The notes under the pieces are model-generated. The model made no database searches. It was not told the origin of the DNA and saw only the letters and a list, made by a program, of their open reading frames with translations. The translations under genes and the position numbers were made by a program. A stretch of DNA of 64,000 nt, taken from assembly GCA_947087645.1 (NCBI GenBank), contig CAMUDN010000004.1, positions 62,001 to 126,000 of the forward strand, in the 5' to 3' direction. Shown here in pieces: positions 24,403-33,403 of the stretch. Numbering within the stretch: position 1 is the stretch's first letter; each line of letters starts with the position of its first letter. The stretch comes from an uncultured Bulleidia sp. GTDB lineage: Bacteria > Bacillota_I > Bacilli_A > Erysipelotrichales > Erysipelotrichaceae.

Positions 24403-25768
24403 ATGTAGTTTAAATGTATTGCTGTTAAAAATGTTTATTTTCTTTACGGCTATTCTATTACTTGTATTAGCTGTTTTTCAATTTATATTATTAAAACCGA
24501 TGTATGAAGCATATCGTTTAAATTTATTAAAAGGTCAATCATGGGCGGTTGCAAATGCTTATTTACAAGGGACAATCGATACAAAAATCAATGATTTAGC
24601 AAGACAAGGCAATACTTGTATTCGGGTCATTAGTCCAAATAAAGATGTCGTTTATGGTTCTAAAGCATGTCTTTTAAATACGATATCAGATACAACAACT
24701 ATGGCTTTACAAAAATCAGCAATTGAAAATGGTGGTCATTTTGTTTCTTCACAATTATTTCAAGTAAATGGTTCTGGTCAACCGTTTCAAGGTGTAATTG
24801 ATACTTTGGTAGTTACGAATAATAAAGAAATTGTAACTGCTATGGTATATGATGTTATTTCACCTATTACAGCAACTAGACAAACACTAATCAGTCAAAT
24901 ATGGATTATTGGTTTTTTACTTTTTATTTTAATTATAATGATGATGTTTTATATTCGTTTAAGGGTGATTAAACCTTTAATTCAAATTAATGCAGCTGCT
25001 AAATCTTTAGCTAAAGGAAAGTATGATCAACAATCAGTTAAGCATAGTTATACAGAAGTTGAAGAATTAAATCAAACATTATATAAGGCTTCTAATGATA
25101 TTCAAAAAGCTGATCAAGCTAAGCGTGATCTTTTAGCCAATGTTTCACATGATTTAAAAACGCCTTTAACGATGATCTCTGGCTATGGTGAATTAATGCA
25201 AGATATTCCAGAAGAAAAGACAAATAAAAATTTACAGGTAATTATAGATGAAGCTAATCGTCTTAATCATTTTGTTAATGATTTGCTTGACTTATCTAAA
25301 TTAGAAGATCATCAGGTTAAAGTGAATTTTAAAGATTTTGATTTAATTAATTCTTTACAAAGTATTATTGAAAGTTATCAAATTTATGCTAAAAAAGAAA
25401 ATCGTATATTTCATGTTCAAATACCAGATCATTACCAAATACATACTGATGAAAAATTAATCTTGCAAGTAATTCAAAATTTTTTATCAAATGCTTTTCA
25501 TTATACTAAAGCCGGTGATAGTATAGAATTAGCAATTCACCATGATCATCTGGAAGTTAGAGATAGTGGACAAGGGATTAAGAAAGAAGATTTACCTTAT
25601 ATTTTTGATCGATACTATAAGATTAATCAAGAACATCGTCGTTATGCATATGGTACTGGTATCGGTTTAGCTATTGCTAAACATAATCTTGATTTATTGC
25701 ATTTAAAGTATGGTGTTGAATCAAAAGAAAATGAAGGTAGTCTATTTTGGATAAAATTGGTGCTTTAG
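24392..25768 (+). CDS. Membrane sensor histidine kinase
   Basis: 458 residues from the ATG at 24392, which overlaps the response-regulator stop. Two membrane segments (about 11-34 and 170-188) flank an extracellular sensor loop of about 135 residues. HAMP follows, then the HisKA dimerisation domain with H253 in NVSHDLKTPLT, and the HATPase domain with N box (NFLSNAFHYT), G1 (VRDSGQGI) and G2 (GTGIGLAI). The ligand is unknown. Confidence 0.95.
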   Translation: MTNKCSLNVLLLKMFIFFTAILLLVLAVFQFILLKPMYEAYRLNLLKGQSWAVANAYLQGTIDTKINDLARQGNTCIRVISPNKDVVYGSKACLLNTISDTTTMALQKSAIENGGHFVSSQLFQVNGSGQPFQGVIDTLVVTNNKEIVTAMVYDVISPITATRQTLISQIWIIGFLLFILIIMMMFYIRLRVIKPLIQINAAAKSLAKGKYDQQSVKHSYTEVEELNQTLYKASNDIQKADQAKRDLLANVSHDLKTPLTMISGYGELMQDIPEEKTNKNLQVIIDEANRLNHFVNDLLDLSKLEDHQVKVNFKDFDLINSLQSIIESYQIYAKKENRIFHVQIPDHYQIHTDEKLILQVIQNFLSNAFHYTKAGDSIELAIHHDHLEVRDSGQGIKKEDLPYIFDRYYKINQEHRRYAYGTGIGLAIAKHNLDLLHLKYGVESKENEGSLFWIKLVL

Positions 25769-25783
25769 AATGGAGGAGAAAAT

Positions 25784-27478
25784 ATGAACGCCAAAGAAAG
25801 ATATGCTTTATGGTTAAATAATGTTAATGCTGATGATGAATTATATAATGAATTATTAGCTATAAAGAATGATTCAAATGAAATTGAGGAACGTTTTTAT
25901 CAAGAGTTAACATTTGGTACAGCTGGTTTGCGAGGTAAATTAGGAGCTGGAACGAATCGCATGAATCACTATATGGTTGCTAGAGCAACCCAGGGTATTG
26001 CTCAATATATTTTAAAAGTAAGTCCTGATGGTAAAGAAAAAGGTGTTGTTATTGCTCATGATCCTCGTCATAAAAGTGCTGCTTTTTCAGAATTAACAGC
26101 AGCTATTTTGGCTGCTAATGGAATTAAATCTTATGTTTTTGATGATTTAAGACCAACACCACAATTAGCATTTGCTGTACGCTATTTAGGTTGTGTTGCA
26201 GGTATTAATATTACAGCATCACATAATCCAAAAGAATATAATGGTTATAAAGCTTATTGGTCAGATGGCTGTCAAGTTTCTGCTGATGTAGCTAAAGGAA
26301 TGTTAGATGAAATTGCGAAAGTTGATCTTTTTCATGATATTCCTGCTTATGATTTTAAAAAATCAGTTGCTGAAGGTTTAGTTAAGATTCTTGATCATAA
26401 GATAGATGATGCTTATTTATCGTTAGTTGAATCTTTAGCTATTCACCAAGGTAATGATCTTGACTTATCAATTCCTCTTGTTTATACACCATTGAATGGT
26501 GCTGGTTCTGTTCCTTTTCAAAAAATGATGAAAGATCGGGGATTTACTAATTGGGCAATTGTCCCTGAGCAAAAAGATCCGGATCCTGATTTTAAAACAG
26601 TTGGTTATCCAAATCCGGAAGCACCAGAAGCTTTTAAATTAGCTGAAGAATTAGGTAAGGTAAGAAAAGCTGAATTATTGATGGCAACTGATCCAGATGG
26701 TGATCGTTTTGCTATTGAAATTCGTAATCAAAATGGTGATTATATCCCCTTAAATGGTAATCAGACAGGATATATATTAGTTAATTATATTTTAGAAGGT
26801 CATAAAGATGCTGGAACTTTACCAAAGAAAGGGGCGATGGTTAAGTCGATTGTTACCTCGACAATGAGTACGGAAATGGCTAAAGCATATGGTGTAGAAA
26901 TGTTTGAAACATTAACTGGTTTTAAAAATATTTCGGGTAAAGTACCATATTTACATGAACACGGTTATACCTATTTGTTTGGTTATGAAGAATCGGTAGG
27001 TTATGCAGCAAGTGAAAATATTCGTGATAAAGATGGTATTTCAGCTGGTATGCTAGTTGCTGAAGCGGCAGCGTATTATCGTAAACAAGGCAAAACACTT
27101 TGGGATGTTTTACAAGGTCTTTATGAAAAATATGGTTATTATGCGGAAGATGAACCAAATATAGTATTAGATGGTAAAAAAGGTGCAGAAAGAATTCAAC
27201 GTATGATGCTTTATATTCGTAAGCATCAGCCAACTAAAGTAGCAGGTTATAATGTGCTTAAAGTTATTGATTATATAAATGGTTATCAAGATATACCAGC
27301 ACAAAATATGTTAAGATTTTATTTAGATAATAATAGTTGGTTTGCCATTAGACCAAGTGGTACAGAGCCTAAAATTAAGTTTTATTTTTACACTAAACAA
27401 GATAGTCGCAAACAAGCATTAACAGTTAATAAAAAAATAAAAGAAGATATCTTAAAAACAATTCAAAAAGTTGCTTAA
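25784..27478 (+). CDS. pgcA: Phosphoglucomutase/phosphomannomutase (alpha-D-phosphohexomutase)
   Basis: 564 residues, the long PgcA-type phosphoglucomutase. Active-site serine loop TASHNPKEYNG, metal-binding DPDGDRFA, sugar-binding GYEESVGY and phosphate-binding RPSGTEPKIK are all visible. Interconverts glucose 1- and 6-phosphate, feeding UDP-glucose and cell-surface sugars. GGAGGAG ribosome-binding site. Starts 15 nt after the kinase stop, so it may be part of that operon. Confidence 0.95.
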   Translation: MNAKERYALWLNNVNADDELYNELLAIKNDSNEIEERFYQELTFGTAGLRGKLGAGTNRMNHYMVARATQGIAQYILKVSPDGKEKGVVIAHDPRHKSAAFSELTAAILAANGIKSYVFDDLRPTPQLAFAVRYLGCVAGINITASHNPKEYNGYKAYWSDGCQVSADVAKGMLDEIAKVDLFHDIPAYDFKKSVAEGLVKILDHKIDDAYLSLVESLAIHQGNDLDLSIPLVYTPLNGAGSVPFQKMMKDRGFTNWAIVPEQKDPDPDFKTVGYPNPEAPEAFKLAEELGKVRKAELLMATDPDGDRFAIEIRNQNGDYIPLNGNQTGYILVNYILEGHKDAGTLPKKGAMVKSIVTSTMSTEMAKAYGVEMFETLTGFKNISGKVPYLHEHGYTYLFGYEESVGYAASENIRDKDGISAGMLVAEAAAYYRKQGKTLWDVLQGLYEKYGYYAEDEPNIVLDGKKGAERIQRMMLYIRKHQPTKVAGYNVLKVIDYINGYQDIPAQNMLRFYLDNNSWFAIRPSGTEPKIKFYFYTKQDSRKQALTVNKKIKEDILKTIQKVA

Positions 27479-27485
27479 ATATTTT

Positions 27486-27525
27486 AAAATAATACCATAT
27501 ATATATATATATATGGTATTATTTT
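27486..27525. repeat. 40-nt perfect palindrome with an (AT)9 core
   Basis: The arms AAAATAATACCATATATATA and its exact complement abut with no separate loop; bases 27497-27514 are nine AT repeats. It follows pgcA and ends in TTTT in either direction, so it may act as a bidirectional terminator. It could also extrude as a cruciform. Confidence 0.8.
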
Positions 27526-27558
27526 AGTAATTAACATTTCAAAAGGAGAAAATAATTT

Positions 27559-28275
27559 ATGTTAAAAATCAATCAGTTGGTTAAAAAATATGGTAATCGA
27601 GAGATATTACATGGTATTTCTTTAGAAGTTAAAGATGGACAGATTTTTGGTTTTATTGGTCATAATGGTGCTGGTAAAAGTACAACTATCCGTAGTGTTG
27701 TTGGTATTTTAGAATATGAATCAGGAAGTATTGAAATTAATGGTTTAGATATTCATAAACATCCTTTAGAAGTAAAGCAAATGACTGCTTTTTTACCAGA
27801 TAATCCTGATTTATATGATAATTTATCTGCTTATCAATATCTTAATTTTATTGCTGATATGACTGATTTAAATGCTAAAGATAGTTTAGAAAGAATTACT
27901 TCATTAGCTAAAGAGTTAGAAATTTATGATAGTTTAGGTGATAAAATCAAAGCTTTGTCACATGGTATGAAGCAAAAAGTAGCAATTATTTCTGCTTTTA
28001 TGCGTCAACCTAAATTATTGGTTTTAGATGAACCTTTTGTTGGCTTAGATCCTAAATCAACATTTATTTTAAAGAATAAGATGAAAGAATTAACGCAACA
28101 AGGATCATCAATTTTCTTTTCTTCACATGTTTTAGAAATTGTACAAAATTTATGTGATGAAATAGGTATCTTAGCAAAAGGAAATATTGTTAGAATGGGT
28201 GATACAAAAGAATTACTTACATCATCTGATTCATTAGAAGATCTTTTCTTGTCTTTGGAGAATAGCAATGCTTAA
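27559..28275 (+). CDS. ABC transporter ATP-binding protein
   Basis: 238 residues with Walker A GHNGAGKST (34-42), an ABC signature written LSHGMKQKVAI in place of LSGGQ, and Walker B LLVLDEPFVGLD. The sequence class is that of ATPases paired with ABC-2 or EcsB-like exporters. It overlaps the permease gene by 8 nt. AAAAGGAG ribosome-binding site. Substrate unknown. Confidence 0.93.
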   Translation: MLKINQLVKKYGNREILHGISLEVKDGQIFGFIGHNGAGKSTTIRSVVGILEYESGSIEINGLDIHKHPLEVKQMTAFLPDNPDLYDNLSAYQYLNFIADMTDLNAKDSLERITSLAKELEIYDSLGDKIKALSHGMKQKVAIISAFMRQPKLLVLDEPFVGLDPKSTFILKNKMKELTQQGSSIFFSSHVLEIVQNLCDEIGILAKGNIVRMGDTKELLTSSDSLEDLFLSLENSNA

Positions 28276-29851
28276 ATTTTGGAAAATAGTTAAAATACAA
28301 ATTATTAATTTTTGGCTAACTGGAAAAGCTAAAACTGTTAAGAAACAATTATTATTTCTACTTTTAGGTTTGGTGATTTTACTTGGTGGTTTAAGTATAT
28401 TAATTAATAACATATTACGAGGTGAAATACGTCCCGAAAATATTCTTTTCTTTTTATCGGTTGCATCGTTAATTGTTATGGTAGCTTCTTTTTTCACTAC
28501 TTTGTCAAATGCTCAAACAACTTTTTTTGAGTATAAAGACTATGATTTATTAGCTACCTTACCAATCAATAAAAAGGCAATAACAATAACTAAATTTTTA
28601 TCTTCCTTAGTTAGCCAATGGGCTATTTCAATTTTTATTTTGTTACCTTTTCTTTTTATCTTGATGACTAAATTGCCATTAAGTGTAACGTTTTTTATTT
28701 ATTATATAATAGGTATCTTTACAATGCCGGCAATACCTATCTCGTTAGGAGTTTTATTAGCGTTATTTTTCAGATATATAACGGCTGGTACACGTTTTGA
28801 AAATTTATTACGTAATATCGTTAATATATTATTTATAATTATTATTTTTACTTTTTCATTTGTTATTAATATAGTTAAGAGTAGTACTATTATATCGAAG
28901 TATGTTTCACCTTTTTTAGAGCGCATTTCTTTTATTAATCCTGGACATTGGTTTGCTTATGGTGTGGTAAATGAAAAAATCATATATATTTTCTATTTAA
29001 TTTTAAGTGCCATAATTGCTTTTGGTGTTTGTTTATTCTTGTATATAATAAGTTTTGAAAATATTCATAATCGCTCAGCATTAGGTTACCATGTTAAGAA
29101 TTTTAAAGTAACTATGCAAAAACGTAATTCTGTACTTCAATCTTTATTGAAAAAAGAATATAAATTTATTTTTTCAAGTTTTGCTTACTTAATAAATGCT
29201 TTCTTATTTAACATTGGTGCTATTTTAGCTATGATTTATCTTATTTTCTTTTTACCAACGACATATTTTAATATTATAATGGCTGAACCAACTCATGAGA
29301 ATATTGCATTAATAGCTATTTATTTTATCAGTGTACTTTTTTCAGTAGCTAATGTTTACAGTTCTACTTGTATTAATATTGAAGGAACACGTTTTTGGAT
29401 TATGCGTACTTTACCAATTAGTGAAAGAAAATTAATTTTATCTAAACATTTAGTTGGACTTAGTTTTTCATTCATGGCTTTATTATTATGGACAGTAACC
29501 GTTTTTAAATTTAGGATTAGTTTATTAAATGCTTTAAGTGGCTATTTGCTTTCAAGTATGATTATTTTGTTTAATAATTCATTTGCGATGAATGCTAATA
29601 TCTTATTACCAAAAATGATTTATGATGATCCAGCAATGGCAATGAAAAAAGGTGGAATTGGTTCGGTGATTGGAACGATTATTCCTTATGGTTTAGGCTT
29701 TATTATGTTTTTTATGGTTATGTCACAAATAAAAAGTGAAAATTATCAATTATTAATAATGATATTGCTATCTATATATAGTTTATTAGCGTTAATCAGT
29801 CAAGCCTTCTTATGGTTCATCGGACCAAAGAGAATTAGAAAAATAGGATAA
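28268..29851 (+). CDS. ABC exporter permease, about 12 membrane segments
   Basis: 527 residues, strongly hydrophobic, with two halves of about six membrane segments each. A soluble stretch near 270-300 contains SALGYHVKNFKV. DYDLLATLPINKKAI near 92-106, together with the later TRFWIMRTLPISERKL, is a pattern seen in large ABC-2-type permeases of Firmicutes. Pairs with the preceding ATPase. Substrate not predictable; no lantibiotic, bacteriocin or capsule genes are nearby. Confidence 0.85.
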   Translation: MLKFWKIVKIQIINFWLTGKAKTVKKQLLFLLLGLVILLGGLSILINNILRGEIRPENILFFLSVASLIVMVASFFTTLSNAQTTFFEYKDYDLLATLPINKKAITITKFLSSLVSQWAISIFILLPFLFILMTKLPLSVTFFIYYIIGIFTMPAIPISLGVLLALFFRYITAGTRFENLLRNIVNILFIIIIFTFSFVINIVKSSTIISKYVSPFLERISFINPGHWFAYGVVNEKIIYIFYLILSAIIAFGVCLFLYIISFENIHNRSALGYHVKNFKVTMQKRNSVLQSLLKKEYKFIFSSFAYLINAFLFNIGAILAMIYLIFFLPTTYFNIIMAEPTHENIALIAIYFISVLFSVANVYSSTCINIEGTRFWIMRTLPISERKLILSKHLVGLSFSFMALLLWTVTVFKFRISLLNALSGYLLSSMIILFNNSFAMNANILLPKMIYDDPAMAMKKGGIGSVIGTIIPYGLGFIMFFMVMSQIKSENYQLLIMILLSIYSLLALISQAFLWFIGPKRIRKIG

Positions 29852-29860
29852 TAAGCATTA

Positions 29861-29892
29861 AAAAAACTGATCATAATTATGATCAGTTTTTT
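29861..29892. terminator. Strong terminator after the ABC exporter operon
   Basis: A perfect 32-nt palindrome whose two arms (29861-29876 and 29877-29892) begin AAAAAACTGATC and end GATCAGTTTTTT, so it can terminate in both directions. Confidence 0.88.
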
Positions 29893-29955
29893 ACTTTTAA
29901 AAAGCTTAAAAAGTTTATACAATAAATAATAGAAAAGATTTAAGAGGTAAAGTTC

Positions 29956-30405
29956 ATGTTTGTTGTACCAATATTATTAGTAATAGACTTAGTAAGTAAA
30001 TATTTTGCTTCAACAATGATTAAACAAATCATTTTAATACCTAATTTTTTAGCATTAAATTATGTTAAAAATTTTGGTATGGCATGGTCAATTTTAAGCG
30101 GTCAAACTATTTTATTAAGTTTAATAGCCGCTTTTGCTATAATAGCAATGATTTATTATTTGCTATATAAAAAACCACTTGGCTTTAAAAAAATAGCCAT
30201 TGAATGTATGCTAGCTGGTGCTATTGGCAATTTGCTTGATCGTTTATTTTTAGGCTATGTTCGTGATTTTATTGATGTTAATATTTTTGGCTATGATTTT
30301 CCCATATTCAATGTTGCCGATTGTGCTTTATCAATAGGGGTTATTATTCTTTTTATTATTGAATATAAGGAGGAAAGAAATGGAAAAAATGAATTTAACG
30401 GTTAA
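29956..30405 (+). CDS. lspA: Lipoprotein signal peptidase (signal peptidase II)
   Basis: 149 residues, four membrane segments. The conserved blocks NYVKNFGMAWSIL, GNLLDRLFLGYVRDF and FNVADCALSIG are present, with the catalytic aspartates expected at D104 and D122. Cleaves prolipoproteins such as the two encoded in this window. AAGAGGT ribosome-binding site; overlaps the next gene by 26 nt. Confidence 0.95.
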   Translation: MFVVPILLVIDLVSKYFASTMIKQIILIPNFLALNYVKNFGMAWSILSGQTILLSLIAAFAIIAMIYYLLYKKPLGFKKIAIECMLAGAIGNLLDRLFLGYVRDFIDVNIFGYDFPIFNVADCALSIGVIILFIIEYKEERNGKNEFNG

Positions 30406-31282
30406 TTGTCAAGGATCACGTTTAGATAAATATTTAGCTGAAAATACCGATCTTTCACGTAGCTTTTTGCAAGATATGATTAAAGATCAAAAAGTATTAG
30501 TGAATAATAATATTGCTAAAAGTTCTTATAAAGTGATTTTAGGCGATGAAATTAGTTTATTTATACCAGATTTAGAGGAATTAGATGTTATACCTCAAAA
30601 TATTCCTTTAGATATTCTTTATGAAGATGAAGATATTATTGTAATCAATAAAGCAAAAGGTATGGTAGTACATCCTTCATGTGGGCATCCTGATGGCACT
30701 TTAGTGAATGCATTATTATATCATTGTCATGATTTAAGTGGTATTAATGGTAAATTACGTCCAGGTATTGTGCATCGTATTGATAAAGATACAAGTGGCT
30801 GTTTAGTGATTGCTAAAAATGATAAAGCACATGTTCAATTAGCTAAACAGATTGAAACCAAACAAGCATACCGTGAATATCGTTTAGTCGTACAAGGCAA
30901 TATTCAGCATGATGATGGTCTAATTGATGCACCAATTGGGCGTGATCCTAAAGATCGGCAAAAAATGACAGTTATTGCTGAAAATGCTAAAGATGCTCGT
31001 ACACATTTTCATGTCCTAAAACGTTATGGTCAATATACTTACTTATCATGTCGCTTAGAAACAGGACGTACTCATCAAATAAGAGTTCATATGAAATATA
31101 TTCAACATCCTATTATAGGTGATGAAAAATATGGTAAGAAATGTTCATTTAAAGATACAAAGGGACAAGTATTACATGCTTATAAATTGAAACTTATACA
31201 TCCGACAAAAGGTATAGAAATGGAATTTATGGCAGAATTACCAACTTATTTTTGTGAAATATTAGCTTATTTAGAAAAATAA
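30380..31282 (+). CDS. RluD-family 23S rRNA pseudouridine synthase
   Basis: 300 residues from the ATG at 30380, with AAGGAGG upstream. N-terminal S4 RNA-binding domain (GSRLDKYLAENTDLSRSFLQ) and a catalytic domain with HRIDKDTSG carrying the catalytic Asp, plus GRTHQIRVHMKYI. The lspA-rluD order is standard in Firmicutes (ylyA/ylyB region). The exact rRNA target is not assigned. Confidence 0.93.
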   Translation: MEKMNLTVNCQGSRLDKYLAENTDLSRSFLQDMIKDQKVLVNNNIAKSSYKVILGDEISLFIPDLEELDVIPQNIPLDILYEDEDIIVINKAKGMVVHPSCGHPDGTLVNALLYHCHDLSGINGKLRPGIVHRIDKDTSGCLVIAKNDKAHVQLAKQIETKQAYREYRLVVQGNIQHDDGLIDAPIGRDPKDRQKMTVIAENAKDARTHFHVLKRYGQYTYLSCRLETGRTHQIRVHMKYIQHPIIGDEKYGKKCSFKDTKGQVLHAYKLKLIHPTKGIEMEFMAELPTYFCEILAYLEK

Positions 31283-31292
31283 AGGAGAGATT

Positions 31293-31766
31293 ATGATACT
31301 TAATTGGGATAGCTACTTTATGGGATTAGCTCATTTATCAGCTTTACGTTCAAAAGATCCACATACGCAAGTTGGAGCAGCCATTGTTGACGATGATCAT
31401 CGGGTAATTTCGGTTGGCTATAATGGTTTGCCACGTGGCTGTACAGATCAAGAATATCCATGGCAAAGAGAAGGTGATGTATTAGATACAAAATATCCAT
31501 ATGTTGTTCATGCAGAATTAAATGCTATTTTAAATTCTAAATGGTCAGTTAAAGGTACCACAATATATGTTTCTTTATTTCCTTGTAATGAATGTGCTAA
31601 AGCAATTATTCAGTCAGGTATCAAAAGAGTTGTTTATGAAAGTGATAAATATGCTGGTACGGAAATGAATGTTGCTGCTAAAAGGATGTTATCTTCAGCA
31701 GGGGTTGAATTGATAAAAATTCCTTATCAGATGAAATTAAATATAGAATTAATTGAAAATAGTTAA
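31293..31766 (+). CDS. comEB: Deoxycytidylate (dCMP) deaminase, ComEB-type
   Basis: 157 residues of the zinc cytidine/deoxycytidylate deaminase family. Zinc ligands and proton shuttle: H73-A-E75 and C98/C101 (PCNEC). Converts dCMP to dUMP for thymidylate synthesis. AAAGGAGAG ribosome-binding site. Called comEB in competence operons of other Firmicutes, but no comEA or comEC is nearby. The stop codon overlaps the stop of the convergent rnhC. Confidence 0.92.
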   Translation: MILNWDSYFMGLAHLSALRSKDPHTQVGAAIVDDDHRVISVGYNGLPRGCTDQEYPWQREGDVLDTKYPYVVHAELNAILNSKWSVKGTTIYVSLFPCNECAKAIIQSGIKRVVYESDKYAGTEMNVAAKRMLSSAGVELIKIPYQMKLNIELIENS

Positions 31767-32626
31767 TTATTAATTTTACTTGTATTTTTAAAATGAATTT
31801 TAGCAACTTTATGAAGTTTTTCAAAACCATATTTTTGTACAAATGCTTGACTATTTTGATCAACTAGTTTACCAGCTCCTTTAGCAAATGAAAAGGCATA
31901 CTGCTTTTCTAATTTTTCCCATTCATCTAAAAAATAATTACGGGCAAAGATAGAAGCAAGAGCTACACAAGGATAATAGCTTTCTGCTTTAGGTCGGAAA
32001 TGCAAATTTTTAAAAACATCTTTTTCATTTATTAAATATTTAAAGTATTGTTTTTCAGCTGTAAATTGATCAACAATACAAAAGTCAGGTAAAGATATTT
32101 GTTTAGCTAAGTTTAAATAAGCTTGATTATGCATTAAAGCTTTGATGGCATTAAGATTATAATGTTGATGTAATTGATTATAAGCAGAAGGATTCAAACT
32201 GATAATACTGTGTGGAAATTGTGGAGATAAAACATTTGCTATTTTTTTAATGTTCAGATCATCGATTTTTTTAGAATCTTGAACAGCATATTTTTTTAAG
32301 ATTTCTAATTGCTCTTTTTGTACATAAGCAGCACACACAACAATTGGTCCAAAGTAATCACCTGTTCCTACTTCATCACTACCTGCTTGCGGATAATTTG
32401 CAATGATGGTTTCTTCTTTTTCCTTATTTTGAAATTTATTAGCATATATTTCAGCATTTGGTCCTTGAAATAAACATTTACCTGATTGATAGTATGTTAC
32501 CGTACAGTTTTCTAATTTCAAGCACCAATAAGCATAAGGTGGAGTTTTAGTTTTTTGCGCTTTAAAGGTTTCAAAGAAAGCTTGTGCTTGATTTAAAGAT
32601 AATAAAATAGTAATTGAAGTTTTCAT
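31763..32626 (-). CDS. rnhC: Ribonuclease HIII
   Basis: 287 residues. A TBP-like N-terminal domain (about 1-75) distinguishes HIII from HII. The catalytic domain starts at AGSDEVGTGDYFGP with D84 and E85; further acids appear in QDSKK (about D117) and VDQF. It removes RNA from RNA-DNA hybrids and is typical of Firmicutes. It converges on the dCMP deaminase gene with a 4-nt overlap and no terminator between. Confidence 0.95.
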   Translation of the reverse strand: MKTSITILLSLNQAQAFFETFKAQKTKTPPYAYWCLKLENCTVTYYQSGKCLFQGPNAEIYANKFQNKEKEETIIANYPQAGSDEVGTGDYFGPIVVCAAYVQKEQLEILKKYAVQDSKKIDDLNIKKIANVLSPQFPHSIISLNPSAYNQLHQHYNLNAIKALMHNQAYLNLAKQISLPDFCIVDQFTAEKQYFKYLINEKDVFKNLHFRPKAESYYPCVALASIFARNYFLDEWEKLEKQYAFSFAKGAGKLVDQNSQAFVQKYGFEKLHKVAKIHFKNTSKINN

Positions 32627-32666
32627 GCATAAATCCTTTCGTTTAAATAGTATATTAATATTTTGA

Positions 32667-32695
32667 TTGACTTTATTTGTGGCTTATTATGTAAT
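32667..32695 (+). promoter_or_regulatory. Putative promoter for cvpA-mutS2-uvrC
   Basis: TTGACT (32667-32672), 17-bp spacer, TGTAAT (32690-32695). A second TATAAT lies at 32718-32723 without a good -35. Confidence 0.4.
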
Positions 32696-32733
32696 ATATT
32701 CAGCTTATCATAAAGGTTATAATACTTTTAGTG

Positions 32734-32782
32734 AAAGCTTAAATATTCACTGATGTTTGGATTATAACATCAAAATAGCTTT
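32734..32782 (+). repeat. Nested inverted repeats in the cvpA leader
   Basis: GATGTT/AACATC (32752-32757 and 32766-32771) lie inside AAAGCT/AGCTTT (32734-32739 and 32777-32782). There is no T-run, so this is not a terminator. It sits 16 nt before the cvpA start and might be a leader fold or an operator. Confidence 0.5.
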
Positions 32783-32797
32783 AATTGGAGATGAGAT

Positions 32798-33403
32798 ATG
32801 ATTTTAGGAAATGAATATATTTTAGGAATTAATATTGTTTGTTTGATCGTTATTATATTTAATTTGTATGAAGGATATAAGAATGGTATTTTAGCTAAAT
32901 TATTTAGTTTATTAAGCTTCTTTTTGTTATCTTTTATAGCTTATCAAATGGCACCTATAGCTGCTAAACTATACTCTTTTGTTAAATATGCTCCAGAGTC
33001 AATGCGACAATATTTACAAATTAGTGGTTTTATGCAATATGTTGATCAAGTATTGTGGTTTTTTATTCTTCTTTTTGTCTTCCGTATAATTGCTAAAATA
33101 TTATTACATACATTAAAAAGATTGCATAAAATACCCGTTTATCATTTGTTTTCTGCTAGTCTAGGAGCTATATTAGGATTTTTAGAAGGTATTATCATTT
33201 GTATCTTTATAGCTATGTTTTTACAATCTGGTTTATTTGTTAATGGTAAACAAATTATGCAAAAAACAATTTTATCACCAATTAATAATTATGCTGAAGA
33301 TATAATGTTTAAAACTTTTCAGTTACCTTGGTTACAAAAATTAAATATAAATCAAAAACAGTTACCATCTTTTATGCCTAAAGAGAAAAATTATGAAAAA
33401 TAG
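32798..33403 (+). CDS. CvpA-family membrane protein
   Basis: 201 residues with four membrane segments. NLYEGYKNGILAKLFSLLSFF near the start and GAILGFLEGIIICIFIAMFL in the third quarter fit the CvpA family (named from colicin V production; true role unknown). The cvpA-mutS2 pair is conserved in Firmicutes. Overlaps mutS2 by 11 nt. GGAG ribosome-binding site. Confidence 0.88.
   Translation: MILGNEYILGINIVCLIVIIFNLYEGYKNGILAKLFSLLSFFLLSFIAYQMAPIAAKLYSFVKYAPESMRQYLQISGFMQYVDQVLWFFILLFVFRIIAKILLHTLKRLHKIPVYHLFSASLGAILGFLEGIIICIFIAMFLQSGLFVNGKQIMQKTILSPINNYAEDIMFKTFQLPWLQKLNINQKQLPSFMPKEKNYEK

Noticed and set aside
31293..31766. Calling the dCMP deaminase a competence gene because of the name comEB
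   Set aside because: The comEB name comes from operon position in B. subtilis; here no comEA or comEC is adjacent, so a plain nucleotide-metabolism role is more likely.
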